From the NCBI GenBank assembly GCA_024305745.1, contig JAHRBS010000005.1, positions 62,001 to 126,000 on the forward strand: 64,000 bases of DNA, given 5' to 3'. Both the position numbers and the translations under genes were made by a program. The notes under the pieces are model-generated. The model did no database searches, was not told where the DNA came from, and saw nothing but the letters and a program-made list of their open reading frames with translations. The DNA is from Polyporus tsugae. Its lineage: Eukaryota; Basidiomycota; Agaricomycetes; Polyporales; Polyporaceae. Each line of letters starts with the position of its first letter. The first letter of the stretch is position 1. This document shows positions 12,007 to 23,451 of the stretch, piece after piece.

Positions 12007-15000
12007 TCATGAAGTTGACATCATACCTCGTCTTCTCCGCGCCTTCTCGAGTGGCGGTAACGACTCCTCGTCGTCCGCACCTCCACCATTTGGCGGGGTA
12101 AGCATTGGCAAGCTTGTGTCACCGTCCTCGTCGAATGCCATAGCTATATCCACGTACGCATTCCTCAGTAAATGTAAATCGTCTCTGAGCGGGTTCAGGA
12201 AGAATGTGCTTACGCGAAGAGACTTTCAGCGAACCATTCGCCCCCTTTGCAGACCGGGAAGCCGCACCCAAGCTGGTGTTGAGGACGCTGTCCATGCGAT
12301 AGGAGTCGGACGAAGGCGGCGACGTTGCGATCTTGTTCGCCATTGGAGAAAAGTTCTTGGGAAGCATCGACTTGCGCCGCTGTGGGTTCCACTTCCCAAT
12401 GAGCCCTCTGTTCACGGAAAACAACGCATACAAGACGCACCTTGTTTACACCGGAAACATTCGCGAGGTCGAGGTTGACAACGAACCGCGTCTCCTCGAC
12501 CTTCTTACATTGCTCAGCGCATTCAACGACCCATGCAATGCCCACGACATGGGGCTTCCGATCGCTCAGCATCCTATAGCGCAAAACTACTCAGTGCCAT
12601 CTTCGTCGTTGAGAAGAAAGAAACGCACCTATAGCTCTTGAGTGTGCTCATCAACCCATTCTTGAACACAACGTGCGTGCACCGAGAGCCCACTCTCGTC
12701 GAGATCTACCGCCCCCATCAACAATCAGCTTCCCACATGACAACCAACGCTTCTTTACCTTTGCCCCCAAGTCTCTCAGCATATCGACGAACAGCGAGCC
12801 AGCGTCGTCCCCTTCGTCGGTCCGCACGTCCACAAATATCCTACAATCTTTGAGAACAGCCAGCGCTGCTGGGCTGTCCAACCCGGTCTTCGCTTTGCCC
12901 TTGCCTTTGCCGTCCGCGCTTCCACCCGAGGGATGCTCGACATCCCCGAGTCCACTGCCGCCAGCGACAGTGGACCGCAAAGATCGCTCCTTGTAAGAGT
13001 TCGGAGGGGTCGACAAAGCACCGGTCGCAAGACGAGTTGCATGCGCTCGGCGCGGAGGAGGCGTCGGAGCGTCGATCTTCTCTGCGTCCCCTTCGTCCAA
13101 CTGATCTTGCGCGGCGACCGTAGCAGGGTAGGAGCTGCTGACTGCTCTCCCCTTCCCCTTGGCATCCTTGCCACGAGCGATGGAAGGAGACGTCGCACTG
13201 GGAAGAGCCGAAAGGCTTTGCGTCAGCAAAGTTCTCGCCATACTCGCGCGTCGGCTCGCATTCCGCCTGGCCTCCCTCTCCTTCGCCCGCTCCTCTTTCT
13301 CTTTCGCGCTAACCTCCGGGTCCACAAGACCAAGGTCCCCGATCGACAGCGAGCCGACGGACTTGTCCACCGCACCACCCGCGTCGGCGGATTCCTCGTC
13401 AGACCCATGACCAAGGTCGCGAAGGATGTCCTTGTCCGCCGTCCTCAGCCACTCGTCGATCTTGTCCTTGGTCGACATCTCCTGCACGCCCTCCATACCC
13501 TGTAGCCCGTCAACCACCACCATCTCGTCATCCGAAAGCCCCGTGTCCCCGCGAGTACCGTTCACCTCCGCGCCCGCCGTATCTTCATCTGCGTCCGCCA
13601 TGGCGCCGCCGCCCTTGACGGGGCTGCCGACCACCATCGGCAACGAACTGACCTTGCTCGCGCGTTGGGTGACCCTGTTCCCACCACCACGTCCTCGCAG
13701 CGCAGCAAGGGCGAAGCCACCCCGTGTAGATGCACCGGAGCCAGACGCGAGATTCAGCTTCCCAACGCCAAAGGGCGGCTTCGCCAGCGATCCCGACCCT
13801 CCGCGTCCAGACCCAGAAGAAAGAAAGGCCCTCCTCGTGGTTCCACGCGTTGCAGCTCCGGTGGCCGGAGCTGGCAGACCAGCACGCGAAAGCCCAGACG
13901 AACTTGAAACCGCCGAAGGTGCCATCGATGTCGATCCGGAACTCACCTGGCCAGGAGCGTTCGCAGCAAGTCCAGCACGAATCTTGCCTAAGCTCGGCGC
14001 GAGGGCGAGCGTAACCTGCCGGTCCTTTGGCGTCTTCCCGTTGACCGCTGTGGCAGCGGTAGTGGTGGTGGCGGTCGAGGACCGTGGTGTGCTGGGCACC
14101 GACGCGGTGGCAGCTGCAAGCGCAGCCGACCTCAGCCGGGTTGTCCGTGTACCCGCAACAGGAAGTGGCGGAGGAAGCATGAGAGTAGTCTGCCTGAGCT
14201 TCTTCTGGCCAGTCGCAGTCGATACTTGTCCGTTAACTGTCGTCTTCGGTACCGATCCAGCCTTTCCTTTGCCCTTGGCAGTCGCGGTGGGGACGACAGG
14301 TCGTGGCCGCGCTTGCGCTTTGCCTTTCGGATTCGTCCTCTTCCCTCCCGTCGCATCGTCGCTTGTCCCTGGTTCGCTCGAGAACGAACCATTTCCGTCA
14401 GACGAGACCGAGCGATGAAAGCCAAGGCTGGTATTCGGTCGTGAGGGAACAGGTGCATTGAGTCTCTCGAGTGCCTGGCTGAGGGTTGAGAGACTGCAGT
14501 TGAGCGGTGCGGACCCTGCAGCAGGTGGCCGTCTCGGAAAAGAAGGACCAGGTTGTGGTGCGGCGTCGTCTGGAACGTCAGACTCAGATTGCTGCCCACT
14601 GCCCTTCAGAGACGCCTGTTCTGCAGCCGATGAATCCTCCAACTCTGAGAGCTCGGAGAGTTCAGAATCCTCTAACGGCGGCTGGATCTGTGTGTCGGAC
14701 GCCGGCGGAAGCATAGCGGTATCACCATCCGCATCCACAGCAGGATGGTCGGACTCTGCGAAAACCGCACGCTTAACCGCGCCCGAGCCGTCCACTTCAT
14801 CCGCCTGGATATGATCGGCTGCAGGCGGAGGCCTAAGATGCACGATAAGAGCAGGCGACGCTAAGTCTTGTGGAGTAGCATCGTCAGCGACGCTAACTAT
14901 CAAGGATTAGAACCGGAGAATTCAACAATCTGACCTTGCTGCGTGCCATGTCTCGGCGTTGGAACGTCGTCCTCATCTCGGCTTAACACCTTCTCCGCGT

Positions 15001-17169
15001 ACGCCGTCACGGTCTTCCCAACGTCCACGGCTGCAACCCGGCCCAAATCTTGAGGGGGAGTGACCTCGACTAGAGCTTCAGCAGAGACCGGCGTCTTTGC
15101 GCGAGTGAAGATACCAGGGCCGATGCTCTTCGCCCGTTCCTTGCCTTTGACCTTCGGATCCATGCCGGTGACTGGCGTCTTCGCTCTCACCCCTACAGGG
15201 GTCTTCGCTCGCTCACCGAACGGTATTCTGCTCCCATTAAGCTTCCCATTTGCACCGCTGGCTTGCGTCGTCGGCTCGGCAGTAAAGACGTTGGAAGTCG
15301 AGGTCCTGATGGACTTGAAGTCAAACGGCCCTGCTGGTTCGTTTTTCTCGCCGCTTTCTGCCACCTGGGACGACGTGCCAGTATGAGCACTGGAGGTGGA
15401 ATTGGAAGTGGAAGTAGAAGGAGGGCGAGAGGTCGATCGAATTGGGAGAGTCGGCTTTACCGGAGAAGTCTTGGCGGCTGAGCTCGATGTCGGGCGGGCA
15501 TAGGACAGGGATTGCGAGCGGCGTCGGCCGTTCGCCGGTGTCACCGGTGGCTCGTCTCTTAGGCGTGCTGTAGTGTCAAGATAGAGAGCCGACGACTGTG
15601 AGGATGGTTGGGCAGGGCGAGAACCATGAGGCATTTGGAGAGGCTGAGGAAGCTGAGATGAGGGTGCGCGAGGGGTCTTGGGTTGGGGTAATTTAGAGCG
15701 TGGTAAGGTAGGTTGAGAGGACGATGATGGCGGTCGGGATTGAGAGGGTTGGGTATATGTGGACTGGGTATTTGATAGTCGTGAAATCGGTCGTGGACTT
15801 GACACTGTCGGGGGAAGCGGGCAAATTGGTTAGCACAGACGGACGAGAGAGATTATATGGACAAGAGATAGGATAATAGTTGGAAGACTAGCAGGAGGGA
15901 ATCAAAATGGTCAGGTAGCAAGACGTATACAGTACAGGTTGGAAGGACCAGGAACCACTCAATTGCGGTGTTCAGAGACGCATGAATAGATGAAAACGGA
16001 AAGGTAAGGAAGGAAGGGAAAACGGAGGACGCACATATGTCAGTGAAAGCATCATTTACGTCCTCCTCGGCCTGTTCGATCTGTTCGAGCTGCTCAGCCT
16101 GTTTTTCCGGAGGTACACTCTTCTCCCTGTGAGCCCTGGTAGACCTGGTGTTCCTGATCTGTGGTGGACCAAGGGTTATAGGTTTCTTATTCCTGGGGTT
16201 CTTGACCTTCTTGTTGGAGATGTCGGGGGCCAGCTTGAGCTTGGGCTTCATGCGTGCTTTGACGCCGGAGGGACGGGGAAGCATGGATTCGGGCTGGGTT
16301 TGTTCAGTTGATGAAGGAACGAGAGGGGGAAGGTGGGGAGGAGGACGAGTTGGAGTGGCGGATGGGCTTGGGACGTCAGGGGGAGGAGGGAGGGTAGATG
16401 GGCCTGGAAGTGGATCGATGGAGAAGAGTAGAGTGGGGATAGGTTTGTGGACGGGAGTAGGGTCGAGGTCAGGAATGAGATGTGTGAGGAGGGAATCGTC
16501 TTGAGGCAAAGGAGTGAGAGGAGACATGGGGGTGGTAGGAGGAGGAGGGAGTGGAGTGGAAGCATCTGGGGGGAGATTGGGGTCGGAGATGAGTGGAGTG
16601 GGCTGGAGAAAGAAGGGAGAGGGAGATTTGGGAGGGGGGTGAGGGAAAGAGGAAGGACGATGGGGGAGGTGAGGATGAAGATGCTTTCCTGGTGACTGTG
16701 GAGGGAGGGAGGCGATGCGGAACTTTGTGGGAGATCTTCGGGGGGAGGAGGGGACATTGTTAAGATCGAGAAGAGGAACTGGAGAGTGGGAAGGGGGAGA
16801 GAGAGGTCGAGGGGGGACGGATTTTGCACGGCGATCAGGGGAGGCGGGGAGGGAGGGAACGGGAAGAGAAGGTTTGGGGAAGAGGGCTTGGTGGCGAAGA
16901 CGCTTGGAGTCACGTTCTACGAGAAGAGCAGCATCCTTGGCTGGAGAGGACGGTCTCTTGAGGAGATTGTCGGGGGAAGCTGGGTCTAGTTCGGGGAGGA
17001 GAGGCGGGGGCGAGGGGTGGTGGGGATCAGCGGGTGGGGTCAGCTTGAGGGCGTTGCGGGCCTGCTTGAGGGGAGAGGCGGCGAGGTCGACGCGGGTGGT
17101 AAAGAAAGAGTGAAGGGTTGTCTGTGAGCGAGTGCGGTTCGTGGCCGCGGTGGGTGGGGAGTGAGCCAT
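12007..17169 (-). CDS. disordered protein with C-terminal microcephalin-type BRCT domain
   Basis: One gene of about 1,550 codons built from three long exons plus short 3' exons. It starts at ATG 17169-17167 and stops at TGA 12009-12007. The first about 1,300 residues are low-complexity, rich in Ser, Pro, Thr and basic residues with many S/T-P sites, typical of a CDK-regulated nuclear protein. The C-terminal part holds a BRCT fold: LKDCRIFVDVRTDEG, then LGAKISTRVGSRCTHVVFKNG across an intron of about 54 bases, then WVVECAEQCKKVEETRFVVN. This is followed by RRKSMLPKNFSP. The BRCT order and this trailing basic motif resemble the N-terminal BRCT of microcephalin (MCPH1), a chromosome-condensation and DNA-damage protein. 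The final exon adds LHLLRNAYVDIAMAFDEDGD and an Arg-rich end. Introns near 14,900 and 15,806-16,030 join in phase, so three apparent ORFs are one gene. An upstream in-frame ATG lies within the 29-base duplication. Function is inferred from the domain only. Confidence 0.8.
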
Positions 17170-17175
17170 GGCGAT

Positions 17176-17233
17176 CGACGACCAAGAGCGACTGGGCCAA
17201 ACGCCGACGACCAAGAGCGACTGGGCCAAACGC
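17176..17233. repeat. 29-base tandem duplication
   Basis: Two adjacent copies of a 29-base unit, beginning cgacgaccaagagcgactgg at 17176 and again at 17205, are identical. They lie just upstream of the BRCT gene's start. Read on the minus strand they would encode a short repeated leader in frame with that gene if an upstream ATG were used. Confidence 0.9.
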
Positions 17234-17707
17234 CGACCGACGCCCGAAACGCGCCTTGGGACGCGTGTGGTTGTTGTTTGCGCATCCTGTCACGTGGCCG
17301 GCGCGTCGGGTCACAGCCACATGCCCCGTCGTCGCCGTCTCCCGCGGATGAGATCCCGCCGGCCAACGACGAGTAAGTATACCGATGCGAGTGCCCGGCA
17401 TGAGTGCAGCGCGACGAACGATTTCCGTCCCTGCACTCGCACTCGCACTCAGTCGGCCGCTGTCTTCCCACTGTCATGATCATCCCCACCATGGCGTACA
17501 TCCCGATCTATTCGTACATGCATACAACATGATTTGACATGATACACAAAACAAAATCCAAGAAATGATACAGGCAAGAGATGATACAAGACGATCGAGC
17601 AGCAGTACAGACAGCAGTGAACACTTAGCAAAGTGCAACCAAGCAAGTTCCGCCTTCCGAGGTCAGTCCGAGATATGCTGATAACAGCAGTCCACTCAAT
17701 CCCCTGT
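17234..17707. other. intergenic, no gene seen
   Basis: About 470 bases upstream of the BRCT gene and downstream of the coiled-coil gene. A cactcg-type short repeat occurs near 17432-17450. No coding or RNA feature is supported. Confidence 0.5.
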
Positions 17708-19987
17708 TCACCGAATGAAGGAGCAGTCCCGCCTCTCCACCACTGGGGACTGGAGCATCATACCCGTGCCTCCGCCAACAGCGATGGGCGAAGACGGGAG
17801 AAGCTGAAATCCAACCTATAACACATCGCACGCCCAGTACAAGGGAACGCGCAAAGGTTGGACGCATGTTCAGCGGTCGCAACAGAAAACCGAACGCGGA
17901 AGAACTCACCCCAATATACCGCATAAACTTGTTGAGGTCGTCCTCCCTTGTCCCGTCTAAACCGGCGTTCACCCAGCTTGAGGCGTCGCTGCATGTCGTT
18001 GCCATGCTCGCCGGCCTCTGCGTCCTTCCGCCTCGTCCAACACCGCCTCTCCCGCCTCTCGCGTTCCCGCCCTGCTTCCCACCTCGTACCATCCCAGCGC
18101 TCGACCCGGTGTTCTCGTCCTGATCCTCGCGTTCGTCGTCGTCGCGAACGAGGCCGTACTCTCTAACGAGGGCCCTCGCCTTGTCGGCGGTCAGGGAGAC
18201 GAGTGTCGCAAGGTTGCTCGGGAAATCCGGCGACGGCGTCGGCGGTACGATGTCCCAACGACCAAAGCCGGCCAAGTCAGCACCGAGCGCGCACGCCGGC
18301 GAGCCCTGGAATGCGGTCACCGCAACACTCGTGGAGGGCGAGAGGGCCGTGTTCAGGGACAGCCCGCTCGTCGCGGCGCCCGGACGCGCGGTGCGAGAGG
18401 TCGTGGCGGACGCGACCGTGGACCCCGCCGTCGACGGGGTAGTGAGGAGGCCCGTGGTGTCGTCCTTGTTCTTGCCCTTGCCCTCGTTCTTGCCCTTCGT
18501 CTCCTTTTTGTCCTTCTTCCCCTTGTTGGTCCCTCCCGATGAGTCGGGGGTCCCGTCCAGGTCGGCGTTGACGTCCTGTTCGACCGAAGGCTGGAGCGGA
18601 CGGAGGAGGGGCTTCAGCGGCTCGTCGAGGCCGGACGAACGGATGAGTGCGTTGTGCCGCCGCGCCTCGCTACATATCCGCGATTGGAGCACGAATGACA
18701 TGATCGCCGAATCATGCAGAACGAAACGCGAAGGTGTCCGCCACAGCCAGGGAGAAAGCGCGCGCCGTACCCGGGACCCGAAGACCATAGACGACACGCC
18801 GTTCGGAGACGTCGACGCCGAGTTGTATTCCAAGGAGCGGTGTCGGGGATAAGCACGAAGTGTATGGACCAGCAATGGGTCCGACGTTGAACGGAGCGTA
18901 AGTCCGGCCGGAGATGAAGTTGATGAATGTATTATACACAGTCGTCATGCACGTAGTGGCCGTGCGAGAGTGCGTCAACACATCCAGCAGGTCATGACAA
19001 TGGAATATGCAAGGAAGGAATGGTCAGCGTGTTGGGAACATGCATGTAAGAGAGCAGGTGTGCGCACGAGTTATGGAGGTCCCTCCTGGCTTCCATAATC
19101 TGAAGCCGGTACTGGAGAAGTTCCTCTCGCAGGGCGGCAGGGATTTGGACAGTAAGCTGCCCGCGTCGAATGAGAACAAACAGTTCATGGTGCGAAAAAC
19201 AGTAGATACTTGCCTGACGGCGCACGCGATCCTCTATCTCTTTCGCCACGCAGCTCGTCACAATCTCGTTGACACGTGGTCGGAGGTTCTCGCGGAAGTG
19301 CGCTTTCGTAGTCTCAACATGCTTTTCCCGGACGTTCTGCATACGCGCTTCTTGATACTTCGTCTTCTCATCCAGCTCGCGTTGGACGCACTCGATCTGC
19401 ACGGCGTGAGGCCCAGAGCACACTTGCAAGGATAAGTATAAGCATACCTGAGAGAGAGCGTCAACCGCCGGCCCCAAGGAGGCCACGCGGAGGGTCTGCT
19501 CGCCGAGGACGTCGAACGTCATTCCTAGGGAAGTCAGCGTATTCTGCATGGTGCCCAGCAGGTCGGACACCGCGACCGCAGTGGGATCGCGAACGGAGGG
19601 AACCGCGGTCGCCGATGTCGGCGCGCCAGTCGCCCCCATGCTTGTGCGACCAGCATTAATATTCGAGTTCAGGTTGCTGAGGCCGGCCGATCCGATTCGG
19701 GGGCCTGAAAGCGTAACTTTCTGCTGCTTTGGGCTCTCTGGGGGAGACGGCGGGTGCGGACCCGCCGTGATGGGCTTGGATGGTTCAACGGAGTCTTTGA
19801 CAGGCTGATCGCAAGGAAGTGCGGAGGAGCGGAGTGTATCACTGTATGGTCAGAACCGACTGCGCCGCGGATGATCGCGATCTCAACGCACCTGTTTGCC
19901 TCCGTCCGTTGAGCTGATTAGGCCGCCGCGGCCATCGTTGGGCTCTACCTTGCCAGGTTTCGTTGATCGTGCCGTGTGTTTGGCCAT
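17708..19987 (-). CDS. unrecognised protein with central coiled coil and low-complexity tail
   Basis: I do not recognise the family. Exons run from about 19987 (MAKHTARSTKPGK) through a Pro/Ser-rich segment and then an alpha-helical region (LGTMQNTLTSLGMTF... and IECVQRELDEKTKYQEARMQ...RENLRPRVNEIVTSCVAKEIEDRV). A second helical block follows (LREELLQYRLQIMEARRDL). After an intron of about 390 bases (roughly 18673-19062) the protein resumes with EARRHNALIRSSGLDEPLKP. It continues with a Lys/Gly-rich stretch, PPTPSPDFPSNLATLVSLTADKAR and Arg/Gly-rich sequence, and ends after a last intron at TGA 17710-17708. Exon order and most phases agree, but the first exon joins the second in the wrong phase with the obvious donor (CAG before gtgcg), so the start is uncertain. 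A scaffold-like role is only a guess. Confidence 0.6.
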
Positions 19988-22754
19988 TTGAGTCGAAACA
20001 GAGTTGACGAGGGACTCGAGACGGGATGAGAGCATGAAGGATCACTTCATACACGATCGCGGAGAGAATTAGGTTTATAGCGAGAGACTGTGGCAGTCTC
20101 CCCAGCGAGAACGTAATGAGGGCGCTGCGGTGCCCAGCAGCATCCTAGGCTATCGATAGCGCAGATAGGCCAGGCCCAATGGGATCGTGTCAACGGTAGT
20201 CGGCAGCCTGGGTCGCAGACCACGAGTGGCGCACGAGGATGTGCTACGGTAGAAATGCCGTGAGTCCGGCCGGGTCTGAACAACGTGTGTTACGCAATGA
20301 CAGCCTGTTTGGGCGACGAGGGTGGCCGAAGCGAACCTAGAGGAGAAAGATATGTTGGATGGGGGTTCCCCGGGCCATCGGGTGTAGGTAAGCTGTAAGA
20401 TCGACGACCCAACAATGGGTATCGTCGACGACCACAGGGTCAACGTACGCCATACATTCTCAAAGACCTGACGACGTGGGTCACCGGGGGACGAAGACGT
20501 GAGAACGAGAACACACCTCGGTCGTGGGAGGATGAACTCAGTTTATGATGATGGAAGTGCCAGTGTTGGGCGCAAGGCTTCGACGTCTGCAGCCCGTCCC
20601 TACTCGGCCAGAGCCTGTGCCTGTGCCGGTGACACGGTCCTTCGCGGAGCTGCCTGACAGCGAACATGGCGCGGGGATGGCTACAATGGCGCCCCAGGTG
20701 TGGACGCTGGTCCGGGGAGGTAGATCTCCAAGAGTGGCGGGCGGGCGTCCAACGCGCGCTCATCGAGTCAACTTGCGTCGCGGCGTATAGTATAGTATAT
20801 ACATAGTACGTGGAATTGAACACACACTACATGTACATCGGTGCTGTGCGCACTCCTGGCGATGAACTTGTACTGGACTTCCGAGGAAGCGTTCTCCACT
20901 CCGGTACCGCAGCCTAAGCAAATCGCAGATCGCAGATCACGCCGCACAGAGTCCGAGAGTCCGCGGCACAGGTCCACAACTTGAACGGTACAGGTAACTC
21001 TTATAGGAATATCACCGCACAACATAGCCACCAGCAGACTCTGTATTCGATCCGAGGGTCCACGTCAATAATCCTGTGAGTCCCGTTCGGCAAATTGTTT
21101 CCTAGAGCGCGACCACAGGAAACGCCCCAAGGACCTACGATGGCTGGAATGGCTGGAACTCGGTATCCCCTTTCCAAGTGTTCATCAAGAAAGTACGCTC
21201 ATTGGAATGGTCATGAAATTCCGCCACCGGCCGAGTAAGAGGACTCAACGAAGAAAGTCAAACCAGTTCAATCCCAGAACATATTCTGGCATTCGTTCTT
21301 CCTCCACACATTATGTGTTGGTAACGTACCCCTCCCGAGTGACAACACGACCTGTAGATTACATGCACGTGTACTCCTCCCAACGTCATGTAAACGACAA
21401 CTAAGCGGCAAGCAAATGCGTGGACAGCGAGCGGTTCGTCTCGCATTCCACCGACGGTTCGCACAGTGGAGGGAAGGAAGCGCGACAGTGGTACGCTGCC
21501 GCTAGATGGGTATTCAAGCTTGGAGGAACGCATGAACAGCCCATGGCGACCGATATACGTCCAACTTTCGATGCACAAGGATGACATCTCGCGGCACGGA
21601 TAGAAGGACCACCCGTTAGAATGCTTTGCGGGTATACACGTGTCATGTGTGATGGTTCTGGTCAAAGACCTGGACGTCAACGTGTAAGGCCGCACCCCCA
21701 GATATCTGACTCGGAATGCAAGTGCGGCGAGATATCCCGGAGCGGCTCGGAGGCTGACCAAGGCTGCGGCGTCTCGGATGGTACTGTAGACTGAGGCTAT
21801 CCTCGTGTTGTTCCTTGTATGAAGGGTGAAAATTCGAGCGGTGAGAGTGACGCGTGTGGTGCACGGATTATATGTACGCGTGGACGCCACTACTATCTGC
21901 AAGGCAGAGGGAATCGAGCAAATGTAAAGGGGTCATGATTGGAAGCCCTCCGGATGGCAAGGTCCAATTGTAACCGCCTCTGTTGACCCTGGGCGACTGG
22001 CCTCGACGCATACGGCGAACAATATGATACGCCAACAGGCCACTCCACAGCTTGTGGGAGCGTGTGGAGGGGACAATTGTAAACCATTTAGAACTTGAGG
22101 CACTTTGGCTGTGTTAGAGGAGGCACCCGTTGGGCGAGTTGGGGCAGCGCGGGTGATCATCGGTGGCACCTGAAGAAGCATTGGGAAGAAAGATGGTACG
22201 CATACGAATGACTCACGTTGCGGTGTTGTTGTACGTTCAGATGTAGGGGACCATTGTCCCTTTACGAACAAGTGCTGCTCAGTTTGAAAGTCGATTTGAT
22301 GATTGCTCGACGGAGCACACGCCAGTTCGACGGGGGGAAAGCTGTGGAAAGACGATAGGACAGAGAAGATTGGATTACACGAGGACCGAGACGGGGAAAA
22401 GAGAAGAGCGGGTGGAGAGAAGCGAGTTGGGGGCAAGACGAGGAGGGATGCGGTGAGAAGCGGTGGACAGCAGGCCCCGATGGAAGCGGGCGTCTTGACT
22501 GTTGAGGCGGTCTGAGGCGAGGCTGAGCGGATCGCCCGTCGGTTGTCCGTTATGGAAGGGTGAAGGCGACGTCCTGCGTTGCGACAGGTGGTGTTGAACG
22601 GCGTTGGTAGGGACTGGAGGATGAGGCCGTTTGCCGTACGCGCAGCGACGCTGGGGAGCGCAGTGCAGTGCCACCGCCTCGTTGTATCTGCGATCTCATC
22701 TTGAGCAACACGGTGTTTAGTGTGCACAGCTCCGAGTCTCGCCTCCAAGACGCA
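19988..22754. other. long intergenic region, no gene seen
   Basis: About 2.8 kb. Open frames of 200-300 codons occur on the minus strand (for example 21258-21902 and 21933-22847) but have protein-unlike composition, no domain and no splice logic. I see no RNA gene, transposon terminus or clear repeat. Confidence 0.55.
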
Positions 22755-22762
22755 TATATAAT
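22755..22762 (+). promoter_or_regulatory. probable TATA box
   Basis: The sequence tatataat lies about 100 bases upstream of the ATG at 22857, a usual distance for a basidiomycete core promoter. Confidence 0.5.
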
Positions 22763-22856
22763 CAACGTCTTCCCGGTCCTGAACCCCATCGCCAACCCCT
22801 CGCAGTCTTCCGCCGCCAGCCCTACATCCCAACCACCCCCAGACCACTCGGCCACT

Positions 22857-23451
22857 ATGCCAGCCCCAGACATCCTCACCTTCCGTCTAAACAAGGGCAA
22901 CAACAACTTTTGCTACGTGGTCCCTCCTCAATCCTTCGAGGTAATCATCACTCTACCCTCTCTCCTCTATCCACATCTAACCCCTTCCCTAGGATGGCGT
23001 TCGTGCTGCCAAAGATAATTTCGAAGAACTTCGTCATGTTGACCCCACCCGCATCACCATCTGCGTCAACGCTTTGGTCGCCAACCAAAGACAACACATC
23101 CGCGTCAGCCCCGCATCCTGGCCTATCGTCGTCGCAAAACTTCGTCCCTACGAAGTCCTAGACATCATCGTCCACCCTCCCCCCATCCCTGACATCGTCA
23201 TCCACTCCGAAGATGGTATCGAAAAGCTCCCCAGATACGAGGATATTCGCGACAAAACTGGTTCCGACGACTTTCTCGCCCCCTCTCGCCATTCATCTCC
23301 CCAGATCAAGTCCATACCCCTCGAGACCATCCAACGATACTCCCGGCGATCACCCTCCCCTTCACCACGGTCATCCCATTCCAAGAACTCTAGCTCTTCC
23401 TCGTTGACGGACATCGCAAAGGCCATCTTCGGTCGAGGTTCCTCTCAGTGA
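22857..23451 (+). CDS. small Agaricomycete-type protein of unknown function
   Basis: Two exons, 22857-22940 and 22993-23451, encode about 180 residues; the junction keeps phase. The N-terminal about 100 residues look like a compact alpha/beta domain, beginning MPAPDILTFRLNKGNNNFCY and ending with RPYEVLDIIVHPP. The C-terminal part is Ser/Arg/Pro-rich with likely phosphorylation sites and ends SSLTDIAKAIFGRGSSQ. I recall similar short proteins in other Agaricomycetes, but I know of no assigned function. A ubiquitin-like fold is possible and unproven. The gene is a solitary unit with a TATA box in front and no obvious operon-like partner. Confidence 0.75.

Noticed and set aside
13426..14418. 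330-codon plus-strand ORF
   Set aside because: It is the antisense shadow of the low-complexity part of the BRCT gene.
21258..21902. 214-codon minus-strand ORF
   Set aside because: No domain, protein-unlike composition and no splice or promoter support.
21933..22847. 304-codon minus-strand ORF
   Set aside because: It overlaps the promoter and start of the plus-strand gene at 22857, lacks domains, and its composition looks like a chance GC-rich open frame.
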